DNA of 64,000 nucleotides from Hemileia vastatrix (GCA_030280995.1 JASXTE010000004.1:16078501-16142500); one strand, 5' to 3'. Positions 47,901-61,243 are shown, counted from the first letter of the stretch. The notes: generated by a model from the letters alone, not told the origin. Numbers and translations are program-made.

Positions 47901-49455
47901 CTCAGATTTAATTCTGGTACCTTAGAGATTTCATGTTTTAAGTAACATTATATGTCAGTGTACTCTGTTCTTTGCCCAAAGGACAGAGTACATCTTCCTT
48001 TTTTCACACATAGTTTGTACCATTCCCCACCCCTTTCAATGAAATAAACACATTCTTTTATGCCCTACCCACCCCTTTTGCTACCCTCTCAACCCCATTG
48101 TATGCCCTCCCCTTTTGCTCCCCATTCACCCCTCCTAACTCCTCCCAAACCCTGTTCTACACAAAATATCTTTGGAAACTCTGTCTGCTCTTAAAAATCT
48201 TTCCTAATCTTCTTACTACACCACATAACCTTCCTCACCCCTCTTTCTAGTCTCCCAAACACTTCTAGACCTATAAATTTAACACCCCATTTCTCCCCTT
48301 TACCATGCTTCCCCAACCTTTGAACACCATCTCACTCCATTCCAATCCAGTCCCTATTTCTATCTATAGAGATAAAGTGCTAGGGAGGAGTGGGGAGATA
48401 AGAGAGCTGGATTAGGAGAAGTGGAAAGGGGTTTGGAAGGGTGGAAAGGGGTGGAGAGCAAGAGAAGAAGGTGGAAAGGGGTGGAAAATAATGAAGTGTG
48501 GAGTGTAAAGGGTGGGGAGAAAGATGAGAGGAGAGGAAAAAGGAAGCTATTGAAAAAAAGGATTGCGGTATTCTTAAGAGGGAGTACACAAAGATGGTGA
48601 AAGAAGATAGTGATAAAAAATAAATATCAAAATAACATCAAATATACAAAATATTTTACAAAGAAAAGAACATTAACTACCTGATTCCTATAAACCCACA
48701 AGCCATATACTTATTGATTCTTCATTTACTTAAATCAAATAAAAATCTAAATTTTAATATTTTGAAATTTAGAAGATGAAGGGACATAAATTTTAATAAA
48801 TATTAGTATGAAAATGTTTTTTTGTTTACTAGTAAAATATGGTATGTGTATTAATTTTGAAAATTATATGTCTACGTAAAGTCATTTTAGCATCATATTT
48901 ATGATTTTTTTTGAGCCTTGTTTGAATATTTAAATGATTTATAAGATTCAATACTATCTAATAACACAAATAGTATATAATTTTTTCAATTATTGAAAAG
49001 ATTAAAATAAATAATATCAAGGCAAAAAATATTTTTATGAATAAGTTCATATATTATATATTACAATTTCTCCATGTATCATTGGCCAAAGAAGCTTATA
49101 TAATTAACTCATATGGTTTCTTATTAACTCTATAATTTGGTATTTTTTTGACAGTGTGCAAATAAAATCCTTAAGTATTTTAAAAAATATGTCCTTCTTG
49201 GCATAATTTGGGTGTGGTCTGCACTTAATTCATATTTCTATACAAAATATCATTCTTCATATTTCAGGATTTTTTCAAAGTATTATTAACTATCCTTCAT
49301 TAAATTTTCAAGTTAGATTCAGATTGAGTTCACTAAAATTTCAATCTTTTTTCTTGGTGGTTTCATCACTATCTCAATGTGGGCTCATATTTGATATGAT
49401 TTAGGGTTCAAGTTTGCGTACTTTCTAGCAAGTCTGCCCCCCATATTGTGTGGTG
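44920..49455. mobile_element. CACTA-like DNA transposon, non-autonomous, inside copy 3 RT
   Basis: 4536 bp. The left end CACCACACAATATTTGGG and the right end CCCCATATTGTGTGGTG are inverted repeats, followed inward by GACTTGCTA / TAGCAAGTC. It is flanked by TTT on both sides (44917-44919, 49456-49458), a 3-bp target duplication; removing it and one TTT restores the RT frame between HVEN and ISQN. CACT/CACC termini with 3-bp duplications are the hallmark of CACTA (En/Spm). No transposase frame is present in its AT-rich interior. Confidence 0.75.
48000..48590. repeat. Pyrimidine-rich then purine-rich tract in the CACTA-like element
   Basis: 48010-48360 is rich in CCCCACCCC- and CCCCTTTTGC-type words. 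48380-48560 is the opposite, with GTGGAAAGGGGT repeated several times in tandem. The two halves are roughly complementary in composition. Frames seen here are not supported as genes. Confidence 0.6.
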
Positions 49456-49458
49456 TTT

Positions 49459-52400
49459 TCAACATGAATTTGATGATACCCTGTATTTCTATCCAGGAAA
49501 CTTATGTACTTAGAAACATTAAGAGTAGCATGTATAGAGGCAATCATTGAAAAGGGGTAAATATAATCTACTGTAAATGTATTTAATGCTCTATAATCAC
49601 CACACAGTCTTTCTTTATCTTCTTCATAAGAAATTAGCACTGGTGAAATCACACAATATTTTGGTGTGGTTTCAGCCTTTTCAATAATGTTAATGTTTAA
49701 CAACATCTTAATATTATCCTCTATGTCTTTCCTCTTTATTGGTGAAGCAGGATATGGTTTCTTTTTAAGACTAGCAAGAATATTATCCATTTCACAGGTT
49801 GAACTAATCTTCATCTCATGATCTTTTACAAGGCCAAGTTCATTGGTCCCATGTGCAAAATCCATTGGAAATACTTTAATTAAGTCCAAAATATTTTTCT
49901 TCTCAGTTTTACTAATCTGAGTGCCATATTATGCTTTTGAAATTTCTGTTTCCAGAAGTTCCATCTAACTGGATTCTCTTCCTTTGCAAGGAATATCTAT
50001 CACTGACTCAATGTTTAAGACTATGTTAAAAGACTTTATTGTAAAATTCCTTTTACCATTAATGCCAATTGTAAAACTATTATTAGCAGGGGTTAATTTT
50101 ACACCAAAATTTTTCAGAATATCATTACCAATTTTAAAACAGCTACTACAGTTAGTATTATCCATTACTAAAAAGTCACAAGTTACTCTAACTTAAACAT
50201 GTTGATGTGTAAAGAAAACAAGAGCTTTGTATTTACCAATAGGGTGTAGCACTGATCCAAAACCTCTCCAATTTTTACTTTAAAGGCCTTCAAGTTTTAA
50301 GTTATAATCACTATCAATTTTCTGTAATGTATATGCAGAAACAACTGAGCCAGAAGCTCCTGCATTCAATACTATATTTACAGTTTCTCCAGAAATTATT
50401 GCTGGAATCATGATAGGTGTCATTCTTAAGTTTTCAGCTTGTATATCCCTAATGATTTCAGCATCTTCAAAATTCATTAATGATACATTTGAGTCCATAC
50501 TTAATATTGGATTTTCAAAGACGGAAAAATCATCTTCCAACATACAGACCTCATTTTCATCACTATATGAGATATTACTGTCATAATCACTTGAATTTTT
50601 ACTTTTTCTGTTTCATTTTAAGATTCTTACTGATTTTCAACAATATTTATATTTTTCTCACATTTGTGACCTTCAACCCAAGGCTTATTACACTTATAAC
50701 AAGTATTTGTCTCATACTTTTTAGGTACTAAAGGTGCAGTAGGTTTTTTCTGCTTTTCCTGCAGCAGTTTTGAATTATGATTTTTTACAGGCTCATTATT
50801 TTTTAATAAGTGGTGTACCTTGCTTCATACTTATGATTGATAATATCTCATTACAAATATTAATAAATTCAGAGTATTTATTAACCATTAACGCTCTAGC
50901 TACAGCAATTTCTCTGACAGATATAGGTAATTTATATATTATTTTGTCTTCATGAGTTAAAATCAATATTTGGTTCAATTTCTTTTAATATTTTATTTAA
51001 ATTCATTAAAAATACCATAGTTTTGTCACCATTCAATGTATTAAACCTTGTTTTCTCATATAACCTTTGCTGAGTTAGTCTGAGTTTAGAACCTCCAAAT
51101 TGTTTTTCAATTAGTTGTTTCCATTCAGCCCAAGAGTAATATTCACCCTCACTTAATACAGCTTTAAACCATAATAAAGCAAAATCCTTAAATAATAAAA
51201 TTAGTTTTTATGTTATTTCTTCATCTGGTAACTTATATGAGAATTGTAAATCATAAATTCTTTGAATAAAATGCTGCAAATCAGAGCTGGCTTCCCCATC
51301 ACAAGTTGGGTACTGGTCAATTTTTGGTCAATTCTTCTGATTGGATTTAATCTCACTAATCCTGAGAAAGTTCAATAACTCATTTACTTTAGATAAATGG
51401 TCTTTTATTTCCTCCTGCACTTATTTGTGATTTGAATTTGTTTTTTCAGATTAGAAACTTCCACCAGATGTTTTTATTTTTGGTTGTATTGGGAATGATT
51501 GAGATTCATTTTTACAAATGAATGTATTATTATTATAATGTGTATACTTATGATTATACTGATTCATTAGTAGATTGGAAGTTTCAGACTCAACCTTAGT
51601 TAATCTTTTTAACAAATCAGAGACAGTTTGATCTGTTTGTGCATAAGATAACTTTGTTTTGATTCATATTTTAATAAATGTGCTTCATACAATTTGTTTA
51701 ACTCACAGAATTTGCTTGAAAGGTCAATATATTTATTACTTAATGAATCATATTTAAGGGTAAGAGCCATGTTTTGTTTCTCTAATTCTTTATTTATTGT
51801 ATCCAGTTGAGAAATATTTAATGTGAAGGACTAAATTGTGTCACTTGTGAGCTTAATTGCCTGTTCCTCACACTCAATCATTCTATTCCATAATGGTGAA
51901 AAAATTCTATGGACAGTTGGATTTTTGTTAAAATACTCAACATCTTCCATCTCACATTCTTCATTGTTTTTTGAAGTTCTCAACTGGCTAATAAGTGGTG
52001 GAAAATGAGTTTTAAATGTATTATTATTATAAATAGTACTATTGTTATTGACAAAAGATAAATCAGGTGTATCTACTTCAAAAGCCAATTGTCTCAAGTC
52101 CTCCTCAATTTCCTGGACAGATTTCACATCAATTATATTACCTGCATTGTAATTATCAGTATTGTGTGCAATCTGAGAAGGAAATTTTCTTACCAAGTGA
52201 TATAAGCAAGCCCTGCTTTTTGGCGCTTTTGCTTTGGCTTGGAAGGGTGAGTTGAAGTGGTCTGATGAGGGGGTGGATCTCTGTTGCAGTTGTGACTGTC
52301 CCACTGTTGGTGAAACCAATCCCATTTCAATTTTTGTACCAAGATCTTGTACTGAGAATGACCTGATCCTCCTTGGGTAGGGGGTGGCTGGCTTAGCCGA

Positions 52401-52729
52401 ACTCCCTTCAGCTCTGCAAGATTTTGGTTTAGTTGATGGAATCCTATTGTGCAGTTGTTTTCCACCTTTTTCACTTCCTTTATGATAGAAGATTTTGTCT
52501 CCTGCAGCTTCAGAACTTATTTTTTCAAGTGGGAAATTTTATCCTGAAGAAGAGGTGATGTCTTCTTTACATTTATCTTTTTTAGGAGGGTGTCCTTTTC
52601 TCTATGCTCATTTTTTCTGGATGGGGGTAAGACTGATCTTCCATAGTGATGTCCTGGTACATTGTTTTTTGCTTTAGACCTGGTATTAAAAGCAGGTTTA
52701 TCACTTACATTGTCCTGTGGAGCACTCAT
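49459..52729 (-). pseudogene. Copy 3 gag and proximal pol
   Basis: Starts at ATG 52729 (MSAPQDNVSDKPAF). Frame A runs to the TAA near 52190 (one internal TAA near 52517), with KWDWFHQQ and PPPHQT. The overlapping B frame 52325-51831 continues into coiled-coil sequence. Capsid near 51320-51000 (YPTCDGEASSDLQHF, KQLIEKQFGGSKLRL); zinc knuckle CYKCNKPWVEGHKC near 50700; protease position reads VLNAGASGS near 50355 (Asp to Asn, Ser to Ala); RT N-terminal half 49889-49459 (LCGDYRALNTFTV). The damaged protease motif and many stops show it is inactive. Confidence 0.82.
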
Positions 52730-53224
52730 AATGTCTGAAATAAATATTATTTACACCAACAAAAGGGAAAACCTGAATGGTAATCAGTAGACAAAAAACA
52801 TTAGCAATATAAGTACTATTGAAAGTGCTGGAGCTTACCCTGAATTTATATTTTTATTTATTTAAATAAAATATGATAAAAATTTGAAAAATATGTTAAA
52901 AATTAAATAATAAGTTTAACTAGACCTTTATAAAGGTGAATAATTATATTACCAAGCTTTAACCAAATACTAATTTAATTGGGTGTTATATTGGTGACCA
53001 AATACTAAGTGAAATTGGGTTTATATTGGGTAAAGTTGCTAATGTAAATACCTAATTTTTATTTTAAATATTATAAGGGTTCTTTTCCACAATCAATGAA
53101 TTATGATGACCCACTAATGCTCTAAAGACCCATATATTAGATTTATATGAGCTGTTCTAAAGTAAAAATCACATCCTAAGGCTTATACTAAATAATAAGT
53201 AGTAATTAAGGAGAGACCCCCAAT
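52730..53224 (-). other. 5' leader of copy 3, no gene
   Basis: Leader between LTR and gag, matching 9290-9799. Just inside the LTR the minus strand reads ATTGGGGGTCTCTCC, a candidate primer-binding region of the same type as in the other copies. Confidence 0.55.
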
Positions 53225-54400
53225 TGTCAGTGTATGCTAGTATTTAAGTATGATTAAATGGTAAATATTAATTTTAAAAATGATTATTGATAAATTACTT
53301 AGTGATTAAACCTCAGGGGAGGACTAATAAAATAGTTATGCTCAGTGTTAACTCACAATATTTGGATTGGTGCGTGCTAGTGGTGGAAAATAGATTAATA
53401 AAATAAAGTTATAGCTAATATAAAGATAATATCAATTTATAAAGTCTTTAAGATATATTTATATATAATAATAATTGTTTTATAATTTTTATTTGATTTT
53501 TAGTAAGTAAGTGATGTCCAATAATCCATCAAATCCTCCCTTACTTATACCAAAATCCACCAGAGTGCACAGACCTTCAATCCAAATGATGTCACTGCTC
53601 TCCCCAGAAATTACAGAACTGTGAGGGTCCATCAACTCCTCATGTAGTTCACTTCAAGAAGTTTCAACACCTATACCTCCAGTAAGGACCCTCCATCACA
53701 ATTAATGATATCATAAACCCATACCATAAATAGAGAAAACAGATAAAACTGGATACCATAAAGAAAAAGGTAAAATAACTCATCCAAAGAATATAGAATG
53801 AAAAACTAACCATATAAAGGTACCAAATCAAATTTAAAAGCCCCCAATAACATCCCCAATCATCCATATTAAACCTGTAATCATATTCCAACCCATAAAT
53901 ATGTGAAAATCCATCAAAGGAAGCAGATTAAGTTGTCCAAACTTGATATATTAGCCTGAAAAAGTTGTATATGCTTGTGTAGGCGTTGTGAGTCCATTAA
54001 ATATGTCAATATGACCTAAAATAAGTAGAAAAATAAAGCTTATAGTCCATTTATAGGTTAAAAACTGCTTATAGACCTATATATACATAACATGACTTCA
54101 TATTTCATTGAATATGAGGTTTATGTATACATATAAGCTTATGTATGTCTATAATTACTTAATATCACTTAAGATAAGTATATTATGACTCCATTAGCAC
54201 CTTAATAAGTATTATAGGGCTTTTGATAATCTATTGAAACTTATATAAGTCATTTAAGAGTGTAATAAAAATATATATAAGCATTATAACCATATATATA
54301 ATTATTATAACCATAATCTTTACTTATAAGAATAATGTAATTAAGGTTATCTTATGTTAAGAATATAAAGTACTCAGTCATGGGAATACCTAGGCTGACA
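53225..54400 (-). repeat. 5' LTR of copy 3
   Basis: 1176 bp, TGTCAGTGTATGCTAG to CCTAGGCTGACA on the plus strand. It interrupts the copy 4 integrase directly at 54401. Confidence 0.88.
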
Positions 54401-57100
54401 ATATTAATTCTGCGTTCAACTACTGTGAGGATAGCATTCTTTCTTTGGGACTTGGGTAATTCCAATATTAGATCATAGGAAAGCTCCTTCCATGGCTGTT
54501 TAGAAATGTTTAGTGGCATCAGTTGTATTTTTGTTAGGCTTATCATGTTGGTCTGGAAAGAGTTGCATTCTGCTACATAGTTCTGGACATATGCCTTCAT
54601 GGACTTCCAGTAAAAGTTGCAATTCACAAGCTCCACAGTCTTCAGCAGTCCTGGCTGCCCAGCTATGGGGGATTCATGCCTTGATTTGACCACCTGCCTC
54701 CTGAGATCTTCATCATTTAGAGCCACTATCCTCCCGTTCCAATATATTGTTTCTCCTTCTAGATGATACTCCTCCAATCCTTTCCTTACCAATACCTCTT
54801 TTGATAACAGCTCCTTCACCAACTCCTGAACCCCATACCCTCTTCCTGCTTCCTACTTACCCATTCCATCAAATCTTCATCCACAAACTTCACCTCCTCT
54901 AGGATTAACCCCTCTTTAAGATCCCCCTTAAATAACATAGTTCCAACAGTATGTAGCAGGTCCAGTTCTGGGCACAATTCTGGAAGTTGTGATAGCACAT
55001 CAGGTTTTCCACTTTTCTTCCCTGGTTGGAATTTGAAAACAAAATTAATGCTACTTAGCAGTTCTTTCCAAAGTGCTTTACAGAGTGTCAACTTTTTTGT
55101 GGTCAGGAATTTTTCCAAGTCTTTATGATCTGTGTAAATAATAACTTGTAGTCTGTGAGGCCCTCCTTCCAAATATTGGCTCCAGATGCGTATTGCTTCA
55201 ACTAGTTCCAATAACTCTTTATCATATATTTCATAGTTCAATTTGGCTCCTAGCAGTGTTTGTGAAAAATATGCTACTGGGTTCAGGAAATTTTCAGCAT
55301 TGTATTGGGATAATACTTCACCTAGTGCAAAATCTGAGAAGTCACATTCCAGTACTAATGGCTTTAATAGGCCAGGGATTTCAAGGATAGGGGTTGTCAC
55401 AAATTGTCTTTTCAGGTAGTCAAACGCATCTTGTTGGCTACCTGTCCAGATAAACTTGACTTCCTTCTTTTTGAGGCTGTGCAATGGCCGTCAAATTTGG
55501 GAGTAATTTTAAATAAAATGGTGGTAAAAATTTGAAAAGCCTAGAAATGACTGGATCTCTTTTACTGATGTTGGTGTCTGCCATTCTGTTACTGAATTTA
55601 CTTTATCCTGGTTCATTTGCACACTATTATTTGAAATGATTATACCCAGCTAGGTAATTTCTCCTACTGAAAAGACAAATTTCTCTGGTTTCAGCCATAT
55701 TTGGGTCTCCCTCAAGTGCTGAAAAAAGTCCTTGACATGTATCAGGTGTTTTTCAATTGATCTAGAGTAAATTTTTATTTATCAACCATTCAAAATAACC
55801 AAATTTGTTGCAGAATTCCAGTTTATGTTCATCACCTTAATTCACATATATGTTGTGGTAACTTGCCCTAAGATCTAGGAACTTGAAGATGTCTGCACCT
55901 AGAAGGCTATCAGTTAGCTCACTAGTCAGAGGAAGGGGATATCTTTTCTTTACTTTCAGTGGGTTTAACCTTCTTAAATCTATACAAGGCCTTAATAAAC
56001 CATCAATTTTTCCTGAAACAATCACAGGGGCGGCCCAGGGAGATTTGGATTCCCTAATAAAACCATTTTTTAAATTTTTATCTATCATATCTTTTAGCCC
56101 AGTTGACTCTAGTTTTGTTTATGGGATTATGCAGCTGAATTGAGGGGTTGACCCTGGCATCAGATCAATGGAAAAGACATATGGTCAATGAGGTGGTAGG
56201 GTCTTGACTTCTCCATCTTCAAAAAGTGTTAAGAATTCCCAGTAAGCTTCAAGGACCATTTCCCTGAGGGTTTTTGTTGACTTTGAAGACTTGACCTTGG
56301 CTGCAATCTTGGCAGATAAGTTCCAAGATGTTGTGTCACATTCTAGTTCCTCTTCTTCCTCCAGAGCCCCTCCAAGTCCTGAAACTTAGCATCAAGAGAA
56401 AGTTTCAGTTCTTGCAGCGAGTCTACTGATGATAATAAAACACCAGGAGACTGGCCAGGAAGGGCTCCTGACCCCTGCACAGGTAAGGGGACAAATGCTT
56501 TCTTTTCACCATCCAACTTCCCATCTTCTGCCTTATCCTTCTTCTTTTGTGCCTTCTCCTCATTTAGGCACCTTTAATCTTCCTTTTGGCCCTCTCTGGA
56601 GCTCCCTGCTGGTAATCCATCCATAGACTGGTTCTTAGAATCAAGAGAAAGAATCAGTTCTGGTTGCAAGTCAATTGATGATAAAAAACATCAGAAGATT
56701 TTCTGGTACAGGCCCCTGACCCCTGAAAGGGCCAGGGGGACATACTTTAGCACCAGTATACCCTTTCCTTCCTATATGAACCTTCTTCTCCTTCCAGTTA
56801 GTGTGTGGGCTGTATTGTTCCATCCATGTAATACCCAGTACCATGTCATATTTAACCTTCAGGTTTGTCGCATATTCCCTGCACTGGGACTCCCTTCCAT
56901 CACACCAAAACCTGCAGAAACCCTTTTCTCTTACTTCTCCTCCCCCACCTGGGGATCCGTCAAACATTATTAGACGCCTAGGGTGGTCCAATTCTTCTTT
57001 TTTCTTTTTATTTCTCTGTAGAAACTTTTTAGAAATAAAACAGTCTGTGGCCCCACAGTCTAGTTGAGCTTCACAGGGGGAAAAATGGTGAACCAGAGGT
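54401..57100 (-). pseudogene. Copy 4 pol, proximal part: protease, RT, RNase H, integrase N-terminus
   Basis: Protease LDCGATDCFISKKF near 57055-57010 (Ser to Cys in the DSG triad). RT fragment 56088-55837: KNGFIRESKSPWAAPV, CIDLRRLNPLKVKKRYPLP, KFLDLRASYHNIYV; then a frameshift and a decayed stretch. RNase H 55484-54816: FIWTGSQQDAFDYLK, LECDFSDFALGEVLSQ, YTDHKDLEKFLTTKKL. Integrase from 54822: YHLEGETIYWNGRI, RHESPIAGQPG, YVAECNSFQTN, ILELPKSQ, VVER. The zinc-region His is present, and the second Cys pair reads C..F. Interrupted at 54400 by copy 3. Confidence 0.8.
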
Positions 57101-57499
57101 CTGGTTCAGTTTTTGGCTTCAGGGTTAACTTATGGGTGTGATTCAGGGAATGACTCTTTTTGAGCCCAGAGCAAGAATTTAGTAGTTAATTCTACTGAGA
57201 TCCCTTTTTTTTGCTTGTCTGTTGTTATCATCTTTCTTTCATTACACTTCTAAACCCCAAATTTTCATCCTCCTTAACCTCATTTCTCATAAGCATTTTC
57301 TTGTTATATTGGTTACTTGTTTCCTATGTACTTAAATTGATACCCTCTTCTGGTTATTTAATTTTCTTTTTTTTTCTTATAAATGTTTGTTTTTAGTTCT
57401 ACTTTCACTGGCTACATTTCCCCTCCACACATCTCATTTTTGTAAGTGATAATACATGCTTGAAAATTTATTCTCACTTCTCTTTGCACATTTTTCATG

Positions 57500-58170
57500 T
57501 ACCCCTCATGCCATTTCCATCCATCACTCCTCACCACACATGTACCTCCCTTCTCATATCTGTTTTCTCTCCTCCTCCTCCTCCTCCTCCTCCTCCTCCT
57601 CCTCCTCCTCCTCAGCCCCTCACTCCCCTCTTTTTTCCCTTCTCTCTTCCTCCCCTCCAAATCCACTTGCTTCCATCCTCCTCCCCTCTACTCCCTATCC
57701 TCTCATTTCTATCTCCTATTCTCCCAATTCTCTCACTTCCATCCAATTCTCTTCCCAATCCTCTTTCTTCCATCCCTCTCCCATTAAAATCCCCTCGCTT
57801 TCATCCCCTTCCTCTCATTACAGTCCCCCACCACTCCCCATCCTCTTGATTTCATCCCTCTCCCCTCAAAATCCCCTCGCTTCCATCCCCTTACTCTCAT
57901 TTCAGGCCCCTCCCCTCCCCCCTCTCATTTCCTTCCTCCTCTCTTCCCCATCCTCTTGCTTTCATCCTTCTCCCCTCCCCATCCTCATGCTTCCATCTCT
58001 CTCCTCTCTCATCCTCCTCATCCCTCCCCAATCCTCTGGCTTTTATCACCCTCCCCTCCCAATAATTTTGCTTCTTTTCTCTCCCCATCTCTCCCCATAC
58101 TCGTTCTTCACTTACCTCCCCTCACTTATCCTTCCCATATTTTTTTCTTCCTACCCCCTAAACTTATTTT
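57500..58170. repeat. Pyrimidine tract with (CTC)n microsatellite
   Basis: About 650 bp with T and C on the plus strand, built of CCCCTC- and CATCCTC-type words; 57569-57614 is a clean (CTC)n run. All three forward frames stay open through parts of it only because purine-containing stop codons are rare. No real protein is inferred. Confidence 0.75.
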
Positions 58171-58208
58171 TCTGCCCACAAACCTTAAAAATGAAATCAA
58201 GAATGTAA

Positions 58209-59006
58209 GTAAGTGATAACCAAAAAAAACTAACTTCTTGAATTATAGCTAAATAAAAAAGTTAACACTACCCAAAATTAATATCAATAACTAATCAAAA
58301 TACCTATAACTGAGAAAAAAGAAACTAACAATAACAAAATTAAACCAAAAATATAATACTTAATGTAATTTCAAACTAAAAAAACTATTAAATAATATAA
58401 ACTAATGTTAAGAAAATTATGCTTAAGACTCTAAATGACTCAGAGATTACTTTCTCTATTAGCTAACTCATCAGTACATCAACAAGATGGTCAGTTAACC
58501 TATAGCCAAATAAAATAAATTAACTTCAATAAAATCAAACTGAATAATTTATTTTTAAAAAATAATGGAAAATCACAATTTAAGTAGTAATAATCACTTC
58601 CAAGTTCAAAAAATAAATTATCCAGTAGCTATGCATACAGCCAAATATCCCTAATAAACATCTAGGTAGGCTAATCTATGAATTATCATGGTCAAAAAAT
58701 TAAAAAAATTAAAAATAATTAACTTGATTTCAAATTATCAGCTAGTGTTTTCCAATAAATATTTTAATATTTTCTTTGTATTTTATTTTTTTTGCTTCTC
58801 TTTTTTCATTTTCATTTATTTATTTATTTTTGTAATGAGAATTCCCTTTCCATATACTCTTTATTTTAATTTCTTATGTCTTATTTATGAGATTTATAAA
58901 ATCTATTAGTCAATTTAAATTATTATCTCATAAAAAATTCAGAGGGCTAATTGTTTGGATACTAATTTTGTTTACATATTTCTGAAAGTGGCATGGGCTG
59001 TTAACC
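58209..59006. other. AT-rich DNA without recognised features
   Basis: Nothing coding or repeated recognised, apart from T-rich stretches. Confidence 0.4.
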
Positions 59007-59127
59007 TGAGACTTTTTTTTGCCTTTCTCATAAAAAAGCAAAAAATAAACTAGCATAACCACAAAAAATCACAAAATAAAACTCAAAATACATTCAAAAT
59101 TATTTAATATAAAAATATATAATTATT

Positions 59128-59375
59128 CACTATGCAATGTAGGGGGTGGACTTGCTACCAAGTCCACAACCTGAGCTCAGACAGAACTCAGATGAAACTC
59201 AAACTGAACTCATACTGAAATCTGCTTTAACTCCACCTAAAACTGTTCTTCTAAGTGGTGTTAATCCCTGTTTGTATAATTCCTTTTTAAATAGCTCAAT
59301 GTATCTTCAATCTGTAATGAATTCAAGTCTAAGGTTTCAGACTTGCTAGAAATTTTTCCCTTTATATTGCGTGGT
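59128..59375. mobile_element. Mini-CACTA element inside the left terminal repeat
   Basis: Starts CACTATGCAATG and has GGACTTGCTACCAAGTCC plus a run of AACTCAGA/AACTCAAACTGAACTC words, all shared with the left end of 44920-49455. It ends CTTGCTAG..ATATTGCGTGGTA, matching that element's right end. Comparison with the intact arm at 63880 shows the arm sequence is interrupted exactly here. About 248 bp, so a deletion derivative. Confidence 0.65.
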
Positions 59376-61129
59376 ATATGATTGTTTTAAAATAAAAATT
59401 AAGTTAATGATAAGATATAGCATCTAATCATTTTAAAATTTAAATTAATTGAATACATTTTATTGTATTATTTTGGGGTAATATAGCTATAGAAGAGCTA
59501 CTCATTGAATAAGCCTAGATATCTGTATGATTAATAATTTGAGATTAAATTTACTAAATAATTATTTTTTGTTTTATATATTTTTCAATGGTAATATATT
59601 GTGTTTAAAGAGATACTCCAGAATTTTACTTCATTTAAAATTTAACAAAGAAGGTAAAGAGGAACTCTACATAAATAAAATCATTAACTAATGTGAGTGC
59701 ACTCTTAAATTGAAAAAATGGGAGGAAAAAGCTTTCTGACTATTCATCTATCCTGTACAGAAATCATAATGTTAGTTCCTCATAGAGTTTCTTCCAAGTT
59801 CCTCATATTATCTGTAACTGAAAATTGTTAAAATTCAAATCATCACAATCAATGAGAACTTAAATATCTACTCTTAATAATAATACATATAAAATGGATG
59901 AATTAAGTTTAAAAAAAACTTTCATTTTCATTGATGAATTTTAAAATTTATTACAGCACTTCTTAGAGTAATTTTCCTATTTATATTTAAATTAAAATAT
60001 TAAGCCTTTTGGGATCAAATAAAAAATTCATAATTGGTTTTAATTTTTAAAAAATTGAATTTGAGACATTCTCCACAAACTGAAATATTTTTGTGGTAAT
60101 GGATTTTAATTAATTTATTTATTAGGAAGTAAATTTTCCCCAAAAATTGAATGAGCTATTCTCAACAGGAAAAAAAAATTGTCACCTTCTAGCAGGTGCC
60201 TCCCACCAATTTAGCTACCATAATTCAGTCAAGGATGGGAACCTGCTAGTAGTTTTCTCCTTTTTTTCTGGTGTCAGGTTTTCAAGAAGTGCTTAAGGAT
60301 TGGGGAAATAAACAGGTAATTATAGCTAGTTGTTTAATAATTCACTCACAATAGTAGCACAGACAACAAAAGTATTTAATTACAAAGTAATAAAAATTCA
60401 TAAAAATTTAGAAGGTATAGTAGCTATAAAATTATCAAATGTGAATATTGAAGTGTAGTATAACCTAAGATTTAAAATAATACAGTAGATTCTATATACA
60501 GATATTTTAATTATTGAAAATTGAAAGATCCTATTCTGTATATGCAAATTAAATGTATAATAGCTTTCTCATTACCAGGTACACTCCACATGTCAAATTA
60601 AATTATAATGTTATTCCAAGTTTAAAAATTAATGTTTGAAATTAATTCCTTGTGCATTATTTTTTTCATTTGAGACATAATATTTTTGAGTGAGGAAGAC
60701 CATCTTAAGGTATAGTAACATAATTAAGATAAATCTTATGATGTATGTCCATTTAATAATATAGTAAGCTTACAAAGAGGGTAAAACTAGCTGGATAATT
60801 TAATATAATTAATTACTTTGTGTTACTTTAATATAATAACATATAGTTACTGCATTGAGAATTTAAATTTAATTATATTTCTCTGCTCAATTTTCAAGAA
60901 AAAAAGAAATATGCATATCTTACAATAAATACAATGAATTATATAATTTAAAATAAGATAAATTAAGTCAAATAGGGGAGTTTTTTAAAAAAAAGATAGG
61001 ATAATGGAGAAATGTTGAAATGCACAAATTACAGAAAAATATTGATTAGGTGACCTATATGGATACTTGATATTTATTCTCAAAATATAGCATAAATAAA
61101 ATTCAAATAAAAGTGAGTATGACATGAAA

Positions 61130-61243
61130 ACAAAAAATAAGGTGGGAGCTTTATACCAAGTCTGAAATCAAATTTAAATATTCTGATTGAGTTCAGTTAC
61201 AGACTTTCTGAAAGGTCCTTCTAATATTTTGTGGTGAATGTGG
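61130..61243. mobile_element. Relic of CACTA-like ends
   Basis: ACCAAGTCTGAAATC, a GAGTTCAGTTACAGACTTTC block and AATATTTTGTGGTG resemble the left and right ends of the CACTA-like family at a total size of about 110 bp. Diverged, so this is only a suggestion. Confidence 0.35.

Larger units (their letters stand above)
41039..54400 (-). mobile_element. Ty3/gypsy chromovirus, copy 3, split by a CACTA-like element
   Basis: LTRs 41039-42214 and 53225-54400; gag-pol colinear with copies 1 and 2 but of a diverged subfamily. The internal region is interrupted at 44920-49455. Without the insert the element is about 8.8 kb. The outer flanks are AGGAT and AATAT (minus-strand reading), which fits a 5-bp target duplication with two changes. 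Restoring AGGAT joins the copy 4 integrase without a gap. Confidence 0.88.
39756..57190 (-). mobile_element. Old Ty3/gypsy chromovirus, copy 4, split by copy 3
   Basis: Minus-strand element. The protease to mid-integrase part is at 57100-54401; the rest of the integrase and a decayed chromodomain are at 41038-40070, followed by a candidate 3' LTR (39756-40018). The two parts join across copy 3 in the middle of the integrase core (VVER.. on one side, RMAHFIPITTK on the other). Gag and the 5' LTR are not found at the right end, where the pyrimidine tract begins, so the element is probably truncated. Confidence 0.75.

Noticed and set aside
57456..58208. 250-codon Ser/Pro/Leu-rich forward frame and overlapping frames
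   Set aside because: They lie in a pure pyrimidine tract where stops are rare in all frames; no domain, and composition alone explains them.
60180..60260. Short inverted pair CTAGCAGGT / ACCTGCTAG
   Set aside because: Too short and without target duplication or second copy to call an element.
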